A stretch of 64,000 nt of DNA from CBDCUC01 sp965222485 (GTDB lineage: Bacteria; Pseudomonadota; Alphaproteobacteria; Rhizobiales; Hyphomicrobiaceae). The stretch spans positions 992,001 through 1,056,000 of the forward strand of contig CBDCUC010000039.1 of the NCBI GenBank assembly GCA_965222485.1. Reading direction: 5' to 3'. Positions within the stretch are counted from its first letter, which is position 1; each line of letters begins with the position of its first letter. The translations under genes were made by a program, and so were the position numbers. Shown piece after piece: positions 50,947 through 58,770 of the stretch. The notes under the pieces were generated by a model that saw only the letters and a list, made by a program, of their open reading frames with translations, was not told where the DNA came from and ran no database searches.

Positions 50947-51426
50947 ATGCCGCTATACGAGCATGTGTTCCTGGCGCGCCAGGATGTCTCGAATGCACAA
51001 GTCGAGGCACTGACCAAAGAATACTCCGGCATCATCGAAGAAAACGGCGGCAAGATCGCCAACACGGAGTACTGGGGACTGAAGAGCCTCGCTTACAAAA
51101 TGAAAAAGAGCCGCAAGGCTCACTACACGATGATGAACATCGACGCACCGCACGCCGCTGTAGCGGAAATGGAGCGGCGCATGGGATTAGCCTCCGACGT
51201 CATCATTCGCTTCATGACCATCAAGGTCGACAAACACGAAACCGAACCGACGGTCATGATGCGCAAAAACGACCGCGATGACCGCAGGGATGGCCGTGGC
51301 GGCCCACGCGGCGGTCCGCGTGGTGGACGGCCAGACCGCGATGGCTCCACTTTCCGCGGCCGCTCCGGCGGAGACGACCGCGGCGGCAGAGGCCCCCGCC
51401 CGCCCCGCAATCAATCAAGCGAATAA
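50947..51426 (+). CDS. rpsF: 30S ribosomal protein S6 with RGG-rich tail
   Basis: 159-residue ribosomal protein that pairs with S18 on the platform of the small subunit. The S6 core occupies about residues 1-100 (MPLYEHVFLARQDVS, WGLKSLAYKMKKSRKAHY, VIIRFMTIKVD). After it comes a basic tail of about 50 residues built of Arg/Gly/Asp repeats (RRDGRGGPRGGPRGGRP), resembling an RNA-binding RGG box and much longer than the E. coli tail. ATG 50947 was chosen with AAAGGG nine bases upstream; the in-frame upstream extension is not ribosomal-like. rpsR follows 12 bp later. Confidence 0.96.
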   Translation: MPLYEHVFLARQDVSNAQVEALTKEYSGIIEENGGKIANTEYWGLKSLAYKMKKSRKAHYTMMNIDAPHAAVAEMERRMGLASDVIIRFMTIKVDKHETEPTVMMRKNDRDDRRDGRGGPRGGPRGGRPDRDGSTFRGRSGGDDRGGRGPRPPRNQSSE

Positions 51427-51438
51427 CGAGGTCAGCAC

Positions 51439-51687
51439 ATGGCACCCGTAACCCAACTGGCCGCCCGCCGGCCCTTCCACCGCCGTCGCAAATCGTGTCC
51501 TTTCACGGGCGACAATGCACCCACGATTGATTACAAGGACGTGCGCCTGCTCAGCCGCTACGTTTCTGAGCGCGGCAAGATCGTACCGAGCCGCATTACA
51601 GCCGTTTCGGCCAAAAAGCAGCGTGAGTTGGCACGCGCCATTAAACGTGCACGGTTCCTTGGCCTTTTGCCTTACGTTATTGGCTAA
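51439..51687 (+). CDS. rpsR: 30S ribosomal protein S18
   Basis: 82-residue partner of S6. Diagnostic stretches are FHRRRKSCPFTG, IDYKDVRLLSRYVSERGKIVPSR and the C-terminal RELARAIKRARFLGLLPY. GAGG lies eight bases before ATG. It sits 12 bp after rpsF and is presumably co-regulated with it. A GC hairpin lies 18 bp after its stop. Confidence 0.97.
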   Translation: MAPVTQLAARRPFHRRRKSCPFTGDNAPTIDYKDVRLLSRYVSERGKIVPSRITAVSAKKQRELARAIKRARFLGLLPYVIG

Positions 51688-51705
51688 AGCAAACAGGCGA
51701 AGGCG

Positions 51706-51731
51706 GGCAGGCGATGTTTCAACCGCCTGCC
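51706..51731 (+). terminator. GC hairpin after rpsR (possible attenuator)
   Basis: GGCAGGCG (51706-51713) pairs with CGCCTGCC (51724-51731). There is no T-tract, so this is more likely an RNA 3'-end stabiliser or partial terminator between rpsR and the downstream membrane gene than a full terminator. Confidence 0.35.
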
Positions 51732-51924
51732 GTCTACCAGCATCGACAGACCACCTGCCTCGCTTGAAAAGATTTGCGAGGATACGAAAAGACACAACGC
51801 GTAACTGACACGACCAGAGTCAGGTTCGGTTGCAGTAAACAAGAAGCACCAGGTTGGGATCGGCGCCGCAATGAGCTGACGATCGATCTCTAACCGCCAT
51901 TATAGCGCGGGACAGCTGACCATT

Positions 51925-52953
51925 ATGCCGGCATTCTATCTGACAGCCATCGGCGCAGGGCTCATCTCTGCAATCGTCTTTGCTTCCGCCGCCACCGGAC
52001 CGCTGGCGGCCCGCTTCCTGCTTTTTCTCATTACACCATTGCCAGTATTCCTGGCGGGCCTGGGTACGAATTGGACCGCGGCCGCACTCGCCGGCGCCGT
52101 CGGCGCAATTGCGATCGGCTTGATCGCAACTCCGGCGGTTGGGCTCGTTTTCGCATTAAGCCAAGCACTGCCGGCGGCTATTCTGTGTTATCTGGCGCTC
52201 CTTAATCGCCCCCAATTAAATACAAACCCGTCTTTAACGCCGCAATCTGCGCCCGCCACCACGACGACCACACCCGGTCTGGAATGGTATCCGGTTGGGC
52301 GCCTGGTGCTATGGGCGGGCATCATTGCCGCCCTAATGTCGTTGGGCTCCATGCTCATCCTCGCGCAGGACATGGAGGGCTTACGCGACGCGATCCGCAC
52401 GTTTCTCGAAAAAACAATCAAGCAAAGTGGTGTGCCTGACGGACAATCCTCGCCATTGGCCCAGGTCGACATTGGCGTCATGACAGATGTCACCCTACAG
52501 CTGCTGCCTGCGGTGACGGCTATCTCGATCATGGTCGGACTTCTATTGAATTTGTGGCTGGCAGGTCGGATCACACATGCGTCCGGCCGACTTGCACGCC
52601 CATGGCCCGACATCGCCGCAATGACCTATCCGCCCGGTACGCCGATCATGCTTATCGCAGCAATTGCCATCGCCTATTTCGCCCAAGGGTTCGTTGGTAT
52701 TGCCGCAGGTGCACTCGCCGGTGCCCTTTATTTCGCCTACGTGCTCATCGGCCTTGCCATAATCCACTTTGTGACACGTGGCGAACCCTGGCGGCCATTC
52801 GTCCTTTGGTTCCTCTATATGTCCCTTCTCTTCATGAACACGTTTGCAACCTTGGTTTTGTCCTTCATCGGACTGGGCGAGCCCGTCTCACCGCTTCGTC
52901 GCAAACAAACTTCAGCCTCCAACACCAAACCGCCGCCTGGCGGCAAAACCTAA
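51925..52953 (+). CDS. DUF2232-like multi-pass membrane protein
   Basis: 342-residue inner-membrane protein with about eight hydrophobic helices (for example YLTAIGAGLISAIVFASAAT, LFLITPLPVFLAGLGTNW, AAALAGAVGAIAIGLIA, and VLIGLAIIHFV). Position between rpsR and rplI together with the helix pattern matches the DUF2232 family found there in alphaproteobacteria. The molecular role is unknown. Helices 4 and 5 are separated by a linker with amphipathic KQSGVPDGQSSPLAQ. The C-terminus is short, polar and proline-rich. Confidence 0.75.
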   Translation: MPAFYLTAIGAGLISAIVFASAATGPLAARFLLFLITPLPVFLAGLGTNWTAAALAGAVGAIAIGLIATPAVGLVFALSQALPAAILCYLALLNRPQLNTNPSLTPQSAPATTTTTPGLEWYPVGRLVLWAGIIAALMSLGSMLILAQDMEGLRDAIRTFLEKTIKQSGVPDGQSSPLAQVDIGVMTDVTLQLLPAVTAISIMVGLLLNLWLAGRITHASGRLARPWPDIAAMTYPPGTPIMLIAAIAIAYFAQGFVGIAAGALAGALYFAYVLIGLAIIHFVTRGEPWRPFVLWFLYMSLLFMNTFATLVLSFIGLGEPVSPLRRKQTSASNTKPPPGGKT

Positions 52954-53054
52954 CTCACGTCTTCTCAAACACATGAAAAGGGCGCTCCAGCCGTAACAAA
53001 AATCCGGCCCGACCCAAGCGTCCACACCAATAGACGAACAAGGAGAAAAATATC

Positions 53055-53687
53055 ATGCAGGTCATTTTATTGGAACGCATCGGCAGCCTGGGACAGATGG
53101 GCGATGTCGTCACCGTCCGTGACGGCTATGCGCGAAATTATCTGTTGCCGCAAAAAAAAGCGATGCGCGCGACAGAGCAAAACATCGCTGAATTCGAAAG
53201 CAAGCGCCATCAGCTCGAAGCCAATAACCTGGAGCAGAAAAAGGAGGCAGAAGCCGTCGGCGAAAAGCTCGCCGGTCAGTCCTTTATCGCCATCCGTCAA
53301 GCAGGCGACACCGGCCAGCTTTATGGCTCCGTCTCCACGCGCGATATTGCCGATGTCGTCACAGAGGGCGGATTCACCACAGACAGGCGCCAGATCGTAC
53401 TGTCCCGCCCAATCAAAACGCTTGGTCTGCACGACGTCTCCGTCAGCCTACACCCGGAAGTTAGTGTATCGGTGAAGATCAACGTGGCCCGTTCAGAAGA
53501 CGAAGCCGAGCGCCAGGCCCGCGGCGAAGACGTAACGGTCATCAAGGACGAAGAACTCGAGTTAGAGACCTTTAACGCCGACGAGATGTTTGAAGAAGGT
53601 GCAGCCCCTGACGAGGGTGCAGCATCTGATGAGACGGAAACTGCCGAAGCCAAGCCGGAAGAAGAAGAAGCTAGTTTGCTGAAATAG
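53055..53687 (+). CDS. rplI: 50S ribosomal protein L9 with acidic C-terminal extension
   Basis: 210 residues. The N-terminal L9 domain has MQVILLERIGSLGQMGDVV and YARNYLLPQKKAMRAT, followed by the long connecting helix and the C-terminal RNA-binding domain (GQLYGSVSTRDIADVV, SVSLHPEVSVSVKINVARS). From about residue 155 it extends for about 55 residues of strongly acidic, low-complexity sequence (DEELELETF to EAKPEEEEASLLK) beyond the roughly 150-residue core. AAGGAG lies eight bases before ATG. Three stem-loops follow before dnaB. Confidence 0.96.
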   Translation: MQVILLERIGSLGQMGDVVTVRDGYARNYLLPQKKAMRATEQNIAEFESKRHQLEANNLEQKKEAEAVGEKLAGQSFIAIRQAGDTGQLYGSVSTRDIADVVTEGGFTTDRRQIVLSRPIKTLGLHDVSVSLHPEVSVSVKINVARSEDEAERQARGEDVTVIKDEELELETFNADEMFEEGAAPDEGAASDETETAEAKPEEEEASLLK

Positions 53688-53706
53688 CGACCGTAGACTT
53701 ACAAGA

Positions 53707-53790
53707 CGGCCCGCCTGCAATTGTCGGTTGCAGCGGGCCGCACGCAATCAGGATATTGCGATTGCCTGATTCGCTTTTCCCGCAAGCGAA
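53707..53790 (+). promoter_or_regulatory. Three consecutive stem-loops between rplI and dnaB
   Basis: Stem 1: CGGCCCGC plus TGCAA (53707-53720) with TTGCA plus GCGGGCCG (53728-53740), 13 pairs and one bulge. Stem 2: AATCAGG (53746-53752) with CCTGATT (53765-53771). Stem 3: TTCGCTT (53770-53776) with AAGCGAA (53784-53790); stems 2 and 3 share two bases, so they compete slightly. None has a long T-tract. They probably mark the rplI 3' end or the dnaB leader, and they argue that dnaB starts downstream of them. Confidence 0.5.
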
Positions 53791-53891
53791 TAATTCTCCA
53801 CCTGTGCAAAGCAGGGAGAGCTCAAACGAACACCCCGATTCGCACCTACTCGCCACAGCTCAGCCCAACCGAATCGCCTAGCGTCCCGGGC

Positions 53892-55409
53892 ATGACAGAA
53901 TTCGCCTTACAAATGCCCGCCACACCCACCTCAGCTGCTGGCGAGGAGGGGGATGCAAAATTCCGCCAGGTCCCGCATAACATCGAGGCCGAACAGGCGC
54001 TGCTTGGCGCCATTCTGGTCAACAACGAGTCGATTGACCGCGTCTCCACGTTTCTGGAGCCCGAACACTTTTTCGACCCCCTGCATGCCCAGATATACGA
54101 CACAGCATCCAAGCTTGTCTTTGCTGGCAAACAGGCGACACCGATTACGTTGCGCACCTTCTTTGAGAATGCGGAGCCGATCGACGACACCCTCACCGTT
54201 CCACAATACCTGGGCCGGCTTGCCGCCAGCGCCACCACAATCATCAACGCCCATGATTATGGCCGCACCATCTACGATCTCGCCATTCGCCGCCAGCTCA
54301 TCATCCTCGGCGAAGACATCGTCAATGAAGCCTTTGACAGCCCCATCGAACAACCGCCTCAGGCTCAGATCGAGATGGCTGAATCGCGGCTTTACGACAT
54401 GGCGGAGTCCGGCAAGTACGGCCAAGGTTTCGTGACCTTCACGTCTGCTCTGCATCAAGCCGTGGAGATGGCGAACAATGCGGTAATGCGCGGCGACAAA
54501 CTCTCGGGCCTGCCAACGGGGCTAACCGATCTCGACAACATGATGGGTGGACTGCAGCCTTCCGACTTGATTGTTCTGGCCGGACGTCCATCCATGGGCA
54601 AAACCGCACTTGCTACGAACATTGCCGTTAGCGTTGCAAGCTCGACCCGGTTGAAGCGCTTGACTGACGACAACGATAGTGCGCACGAACCAGCCGTCGT
54701 CGGTTTCTTCTCCCTGGAAATGTCCGCCGAGCAGCTTGCAGCGCGTATTCTTTCAGAAACGGCACAAATCCCCTCCAACAAGATCCGCCGAGGGCAGATC
54801 ATTGAAGAGGAAATGAAAAACCTGGTCGATGCCTCTTCGTTCTTGTCAAACGCCCATCTGTTCATCGACCAGACCGGCGGCATCACAATTGCTCAGCTCG
54901 CCGCCCGCGCACGCAAGCTGAAGCGCCAGAAAGGCCTCGACCTTTTGGTGGTTGACTATATCCAGCTTCTGTCAGGTTCCGCCGCCAAAGCGAATGCCGG
55001 TCGCGTCCAGGAAGTCACAGAGATCACCACTGGGCTGAAGGCCCTGGCAAAAGAGCTGGAAGTGCCCGTGCTCGCGCTGTCACAGCTATCCCGTCAAGTC
55101 GAACAGCGTGAAGACAAGCGCCCGCAGCTAAGCGATTTGCGCGAATCTGGATCCATCGAACAGGATGCCGACGTGGTGCTGTTCGTTTATCGTGAAGAGT
55201 ATTATGTTCAGCGTGCCGAACCAAAGCTCGGCACCGAGGAACACCTGAAATGGCAGGAACAGCTCAGGAGCGTTGAGGGTATTGCTGAAGTGATTATCGG
55301 CAAGCAGCGCCACGGCCCGACAGGCACAGCGCGTCTGCAATTTACCGGTGAGTTCACCCGATTCGACAACCTCGATCCTCATCACCCCCTGGCAAACGTG
55401 AGGGATTAG
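53892..55409 (+). CDS. dnaB: Replicative DNA helicase DnaB
   Basis: 505-residue hexameric helicase. N-terminal domain KFRQVPHNIEAEQALLGAIL, then linker, then RecA-like core with Walker A VLAGRPSMGKTALATNIA, FFSLEMSAEQLAARIL, Walker B LDLLVVDYIQLLSG, ALSQLSRQVEQREDKRP and arginine-finger region GKQRHGPTG. ATG 53892 was chosen because the longer open frame (from 53721) runs through the hairpins after rplI and encodes non-helicase sequence. Its last codons contain GAGGG, which serves as ribosome-binding site for alr two bases after the stop. Confidence 0.97.
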   Translation: MTEFALQMPATPTSAAGEEGDAKFRQVPHNIEAEQALLGAILVNNESIDRVSTFLEPEHFFDPLHAQIYDTASKLVFAGKQATPITLRTFFENAEPIDDTLTVPQYLGRLAASATTIINAHDYGRTIYDLAIRRQLIILGEDIVNEAFDSPIEQPPQAQIEMAESRLYDMAESGKYGQGFVTFTSALHQAVEMANNAVMRGDKLSGLPTGLTDLDNMMGGLQPSDLIVLAGRPSMGKTALATNIAVSVASSTRLKRLTDDNDSAHEPAVVGFFSLEMSAEQLAARILSETAQIPSNKIRRGQIIEEEMKNLVDASSFLSNAHLFIDQTGGITIAQLAARARKLKRQKGLDLLVVDYIQLLSGSAAKANAGRVQEVTEITTGLKALAKELEVPVLALSQLSRQVEQREDKRPQLSDLRESGSIEQDADVVLFVYREEYYVQRAEPKLGTEEHLKWQEQLRSVEGIAEVIIGKQRHGPTGTARLQFTGEFTRFDNLDPHHPLANVRD

Positions 55410-55411
55410 CA

Positions 55412-56572
55412 ATCACAGACACCACAACAGACGCGTCCAGCGAAACGGCGTGGCTCGATGATGCAGCCCCGGTTGGCGCCACCGGTATTATCAAAGTCGA
55501 CGTTGGCTGCATTGCGCAGAACTGGCGCGCTTTGCAGGACCTCGTGGCGCCAGCAGCGTGCGCCGCGGTCGTCAAAGCCGATGCCTACGGCCTTGGGGCA
55601 GAACAAATCATCCCAGCGCTGGCTGATGCGGGCTGCCGCCACTTCTTTGTCGCCACATTAAATGAAGCGGAGCAGGCGCGTCGCCTCGCCCCGCAGACGG
55701 ACATCTTCGTGCTTGACGGCATACTCCCAAACTCAGCCGAAGCCATGAAAGCAGCAGGTGCCATTCCTGTTTTGTCGACGCTGGAAGATGCGCGCGCTTG
55801 GAGCCGCATGGCCACGGAACCAAACGAGCGCGTTCCCTGCATTCTACACGTCGATACCGGTCTAAATCGTCTAGGCCTGACGGCAGCAGAGATCCGTCAT
55901 CTGGCAAACGACATCCACTTGATGAACGCGCTTGATGTGCGCATCGTCATGAGCCATCTGGCCTGCGCTGACGAACCTGACCATCCCAAGAACCAGCAGC
56001 AGCTGTCGGTCCTTCACGCGCTGCGCCCGATACTACCAACCGTTGACTTGAGCCTGGCGGCATCCGACGGGCTGATGCTGGGCCCTGACTATCATTTTCA
56101 AATGGTGCGACCTGGATACGCGCTCTATGGCGGCCAGGCGAGTCCACAGCGAACCGCGCCGGTCAAGCCGGCAGTCTCTGTTTACGCACGCGTCTTACAG
56201 GTCCGCGACGTTGCCCCCAGCCAAACTGTCGGTTATTCGGCAACCTTTGAACCGGAACGGACAAGCCGCATCGCGGTTATCGCGGCAGGCTACGACGATG
56301 GCGTCTTCAGACACCTAAGCGGTGAAACCGGCACCGTGCGTGGAAACGTTGCGTTTGCCGGACGCCTTGCGCCCATCGTCGGGCGCGTTTCGATGGACCT
56401 CATCACGGTAGATGTCACCGACTTCGAAGAACAGCCCGTCGCCCGCGATCACTGGGCGGAATTAATCGGCCCGACACTATCCATTGAGAGCGTTGGCGCC
56501 GCCGCCGGCAGCATCGGCTATGAGGTGCTCACGCGGCTCGGCCGGCGCTTTCATCGCGTCTATACGCCTTAG
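55412..56572 (+). CDS. alr: Alanine racemase, apparent AUC start
   Basis: PLP fold-type III enzyme making D-alanine for peptidoglycan. The PLP lysine is in AVVKADAYGLGAEQI; other markers are HVDTGLNRLGL, PGYALYGGQASP, YSATFEPERTSRIAVIAAGYDDG and GRVSMDLITVDV. The first ATG/GTG/TTG in frame (TTG 55532) would remove the first strand and helix (GIIKVDVGCIAQNWRAL), which the fold needs. Upstream the frame is open to 55352 without any standard start. ATC 55412, two bases after the dnaB stop and seven bases after GAGGG, would give ITDTTTDASSETAW at the N-terminus and a normal 386-residue protein. A non-AUG start, or a single-base change, is implied. Confidence 0.92.
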   Translation: MTDTTTDASSETAWLDDAAPVGATGIIKVDVGCIAQNWRALQDLVAPAACAAVVKADAYGLGAEQIIPALADAGCRHFFVATLNEAEQARRLAPQTDIFVLDGILPNSAEAMKAAGAIPVLSTLEDARAWSRMATEPNERVPCILHVDTGLNRLGLTAAEIRHLANDIHLMNALDVRIVMSHLACADEPDHPKNQQQLSVLHALRPILPTVDLSLAASDGLMLGPDYHFQMVRPGYALYGGQASPQRTAPVKPAVSVYARVLQVRDVAPSQTVGYSATFEPERTSRIAVIAAGYDDGVFRHLSGETGTVRGNVAFAGRLAPIVGRVSMDLITVDVTDFEEQPVARDHWAELIGPTLSIESVGAAAGSIGYEVLTRLGRRFHRVYTP

Positions 56573-56586
56573 CTCTGGAGGCGCAC

Positions 56587-57972
56587 ATGGCCAAAGCCGG
56601 AAAGGCCAAATCACAGTATGTCTGCCAGGCGTGTGGCGCAGTCTCCTCGCGCTGGGCCGGCAAGTGTATTGCCTGCGGTGAGTGGAATACCGTGGTCGAA
56701 GAGATCACCCCCGCCTTGCCACCTGGCTCTGGCGTCAAGCAAAAATCTGCCGGCAGGCCGGTCGCGCTGGAAGGCCTCAAGGGTGACACCACGGACGCAC
56801 CGCGGATCCTCACCGGCATCAGCGAATTGGACCGTGTAAGTGGCGGCGGTCTCGTCCCCGGCTCAGCGCTTCTCATCGGCGGCGAGCCGGGCATCGGCAA
56901 ATCCACACTTCTCCTGCAGTTGGCAGCCGCGCTCGCTGCCACCGATCATCGCGCGATCTATTTTACCGGCGAAGAAGCCGTGGCACAGGTACGCTTGCGC
57001 GCGGAACGGTTGGGGTTGGCGGATGCACCCGTTGCAATCGCCGCCGAAACACATCTCGCCGATATCCTTGCAACTATGGACGCGGAAAAAAATGCCGGTC
57101 TTGTCGTCATCGATTCCGTCCAGACCCTATGGTCAGATGCATTGGAATCCAGTCCAGGCACGGTCACCCAGGTACGCGCCGCAGCACAATCGCTGATACG
57201 CCACGCAAAGCGCACAGGCACCGCCCTCATCCTCGTCGGTCACGTCACCAAGGATGGACAGATCGCCGGCCCTAAGGTCATAGAGCACATGGTCGATACG
57301 GTGTTGTATTTCGAAGGAGACCGCGGCCATCCCTACCGCATTTTGCGCACCGTCAAGAACCGCTTCGGCCCCACGGATGAAATCGGCGTCTTTGAGATGG
57401 CGGGCAGCGGTCTGCGTGAGGTTGCCAACCCTTCGGAATTATTCTTGGGCGAGCGGGATCGTTCAGCGCCAGGGGCCGCGGTATATGCGGGCATTGAGGG
57501 CACACGACCCCTGCTGATCGAAATACAGGCCCTCGTTGCCCCGACGACACTGGGAACACCACGCCGCGCCGCCGTTGGCTGGGACTCTAGCAGATTGTCG
57601 ATGCTGCTTGCCGTCCTGGAAGCAAGATGCGGCATTTCTTTCGCGCAATCCGACGTTTATCTGAACGTGGCCGGAGGCCTGAAAATTACTGAACCGGCTG
57701 CAGATTTGGCCGCCGCAGCCGCCCTTCTGTCGTCATTTTCGGGTGTTGCGCTGCCCGCCGACCGTGTTTATTTCGGCGAAATTTCACTGTCTGGCGCGGT
57801 AAGGCCGGCCGCCCATACGACTGCGAGGCTGCGCGAAGCACAAAAGCTTGGATTTTGCTCAGCCACCCTTCCAGCCCAGGGAGAACCGGACTTGGCAGGC
57901 ATATCCATAACGCTTGAACGGATCGACCACCTGAAGTCCCTTGCACAGGCATCCAACCCATGTCACGACTGA
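56587..57972 (+). CDS. radA: DNA repair protein RadA
   Basis: 461-residue RecA-like branch-migration ATPase. N-terminal C4 zinc finger (YVCQACGAVSSRWAGKCIAC), RecA core with Walker A GGEPGIGKSTLLLQ, Walker B GLVVIDSVQTL, the RadA-specific KNRFGPTDEIGVF, and the C-terminal Lon-like domain (VYLNVAGGLKITEPAADLA). GGAGG lies seven bases before ATG 56587. All motifs are intact. It is 14 bp downstream of alr and upstream of cvpA, so it is likely co-transcribed with both. Confidence 0.97.
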   Translation: MAKAGKAKSQYVCQACGAVSSRWAGKCIACGEWNTVVEEITPALPPGSGVKQKSAGRPVALEGLKGDTTDAPRILTGISELDRVSGGGLVPGSALLIGGEPGIGKSTLLLQLAAALAATDHRAIYFTGEEAVAQVRLRAERLGLADAPVAIAAETHLADILATMDAEKNAGLVVIDSVQTLWSDALESSPGTVTQVRAAAQSLIRHAKRTGTALILVGHVTKDGQIAGPKVIEHMVDTVLYFEGDRGHPYRILRTVKNRFGPTDEIGVFEMAGSGLREVANPSELFLGERDRSAPGAAVYAGIEGTRPLLIEIQALVAPTTLGTPRRAAVGWDSSRLSMLLAVLEARCGISFAQSDVYLNVAGGLKITEPAADLAAAAALLSSFSGVALPADRVYFGEISLSGAVRPAAHTTARLREAQKLGFCSATLPAQGEPDLAGISITLERIDHLKSLAQASNPCHD

Positions 57973-58035
57973 ACAAAACCGTCGAGGGATCTGCCAATTC
58001 GCAACCCGCACGACGTTCTTGGGGGAGCCACTGAT

Positions 58036-58680
58036 ATGATCGGGCCACTAACCTACCTCGACGCAGGACTGATCGCTGTCGCCTTCATTTCCGGCACACT
58101 GGCGATGTATCGCGGCCTGACGCGTGAGATTCTGTCGATTATTTCCTGGATAATCGCAGCCGTCGCGGTTTTGTACTTCGTCCTAAATCACCGCAAATTC
58201 GCCGAGGAAATGGCCCAGCAGATGGGTGCACAGGTGGTCATCGCGCAAGTCGCCATTGGCGCCATCATCTTCCTGCTCGTTTTGGTGGTTGTCCACCTGA
58301 TCACATCCCAGATCTCCGCTGCCATCCTGGATGGCCCTGTCGGCATGGTGGATCAAGTTCTAGGGTTTTTGTTCGGGCTGGCACGCGGTCTCATCCTGGT
58401 CGTCATTCCCTATATGTTCTACCTCGCCTTCTTCCCCGACGAGAACAACCACTTTCCCTGGGTGCGTGATTCCAAATCACTGCCACTGATCAAAGGGACC
58501 GGCGAATCCATCAAGTCGCTCCTGATTCGGTATCTGCCCTCCTCGTTAACCGATTCATCGCCGGAACCCGACCAGCAGACTTTTTACACAAGCCCGAAAA
58601 GAGGCTCCGTAGCACTAGCGGAAGGCAGCTCTTTTCATATATGTGTCACATGGAATACGACGCTGACCGGTCGGGGCTAG
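58036..58680 (+). CDS. cvpA: CvpA family membrane protein
   Basis: 214-residue inner-membrane protein of the CvpA/colicin V production family, with four helices: YLDAGLIAVAFISGTLAMYRG, the stretch LSIISWIIAAVAVLYFVL, QVAIGAIIFLLVLVVVHLI, and GFLFGLARGLILVVIPYMF. The Rx(L/F)xR-like TREI motif follows helix 1. In E. coli cvpA precedes purF, and the same pairing is seen here. The family is linked to envelope stress tolerance; the mechanism is not established. GGGGGAG lies nine bases before ATG. Confidence 0.92.
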   Translation: MIGPLTYLDAGLIAVAFISGTLAMYRGLTREILSIISWIIAAVAVLYFVLNHRKFAEEMAQQMGAQVVIAQVAIGAIIFLLVLVVVHLITSQISAAILDGPVGMVDQVLGFLFGLARGLILVVIPYMFYLAFFPDENNHFPWVRDSKSLPLIKGTGESIKSLLIRYLPSSLTDSSPEPDQQTFYTSPKRGSVALAEGSSFHICVTWNTTLTGRG

Positions 58681-58770
58681 TCCGAGGCCTGCTTGTGTGA
58701 GCGCGTGCTCCCTCCTCCAGTGTCACAAAATCGAGAGTGGCGGTGGCGGAAGCATTAGCGGGAGACAGCC

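Noticed and set aside
53721..53891. 57-residue N-terminal extension of DnaB
   Set aside because: It would be translated through three stem-loops and has no helicase-like sequence; the ATG at 53892 fits the family start.
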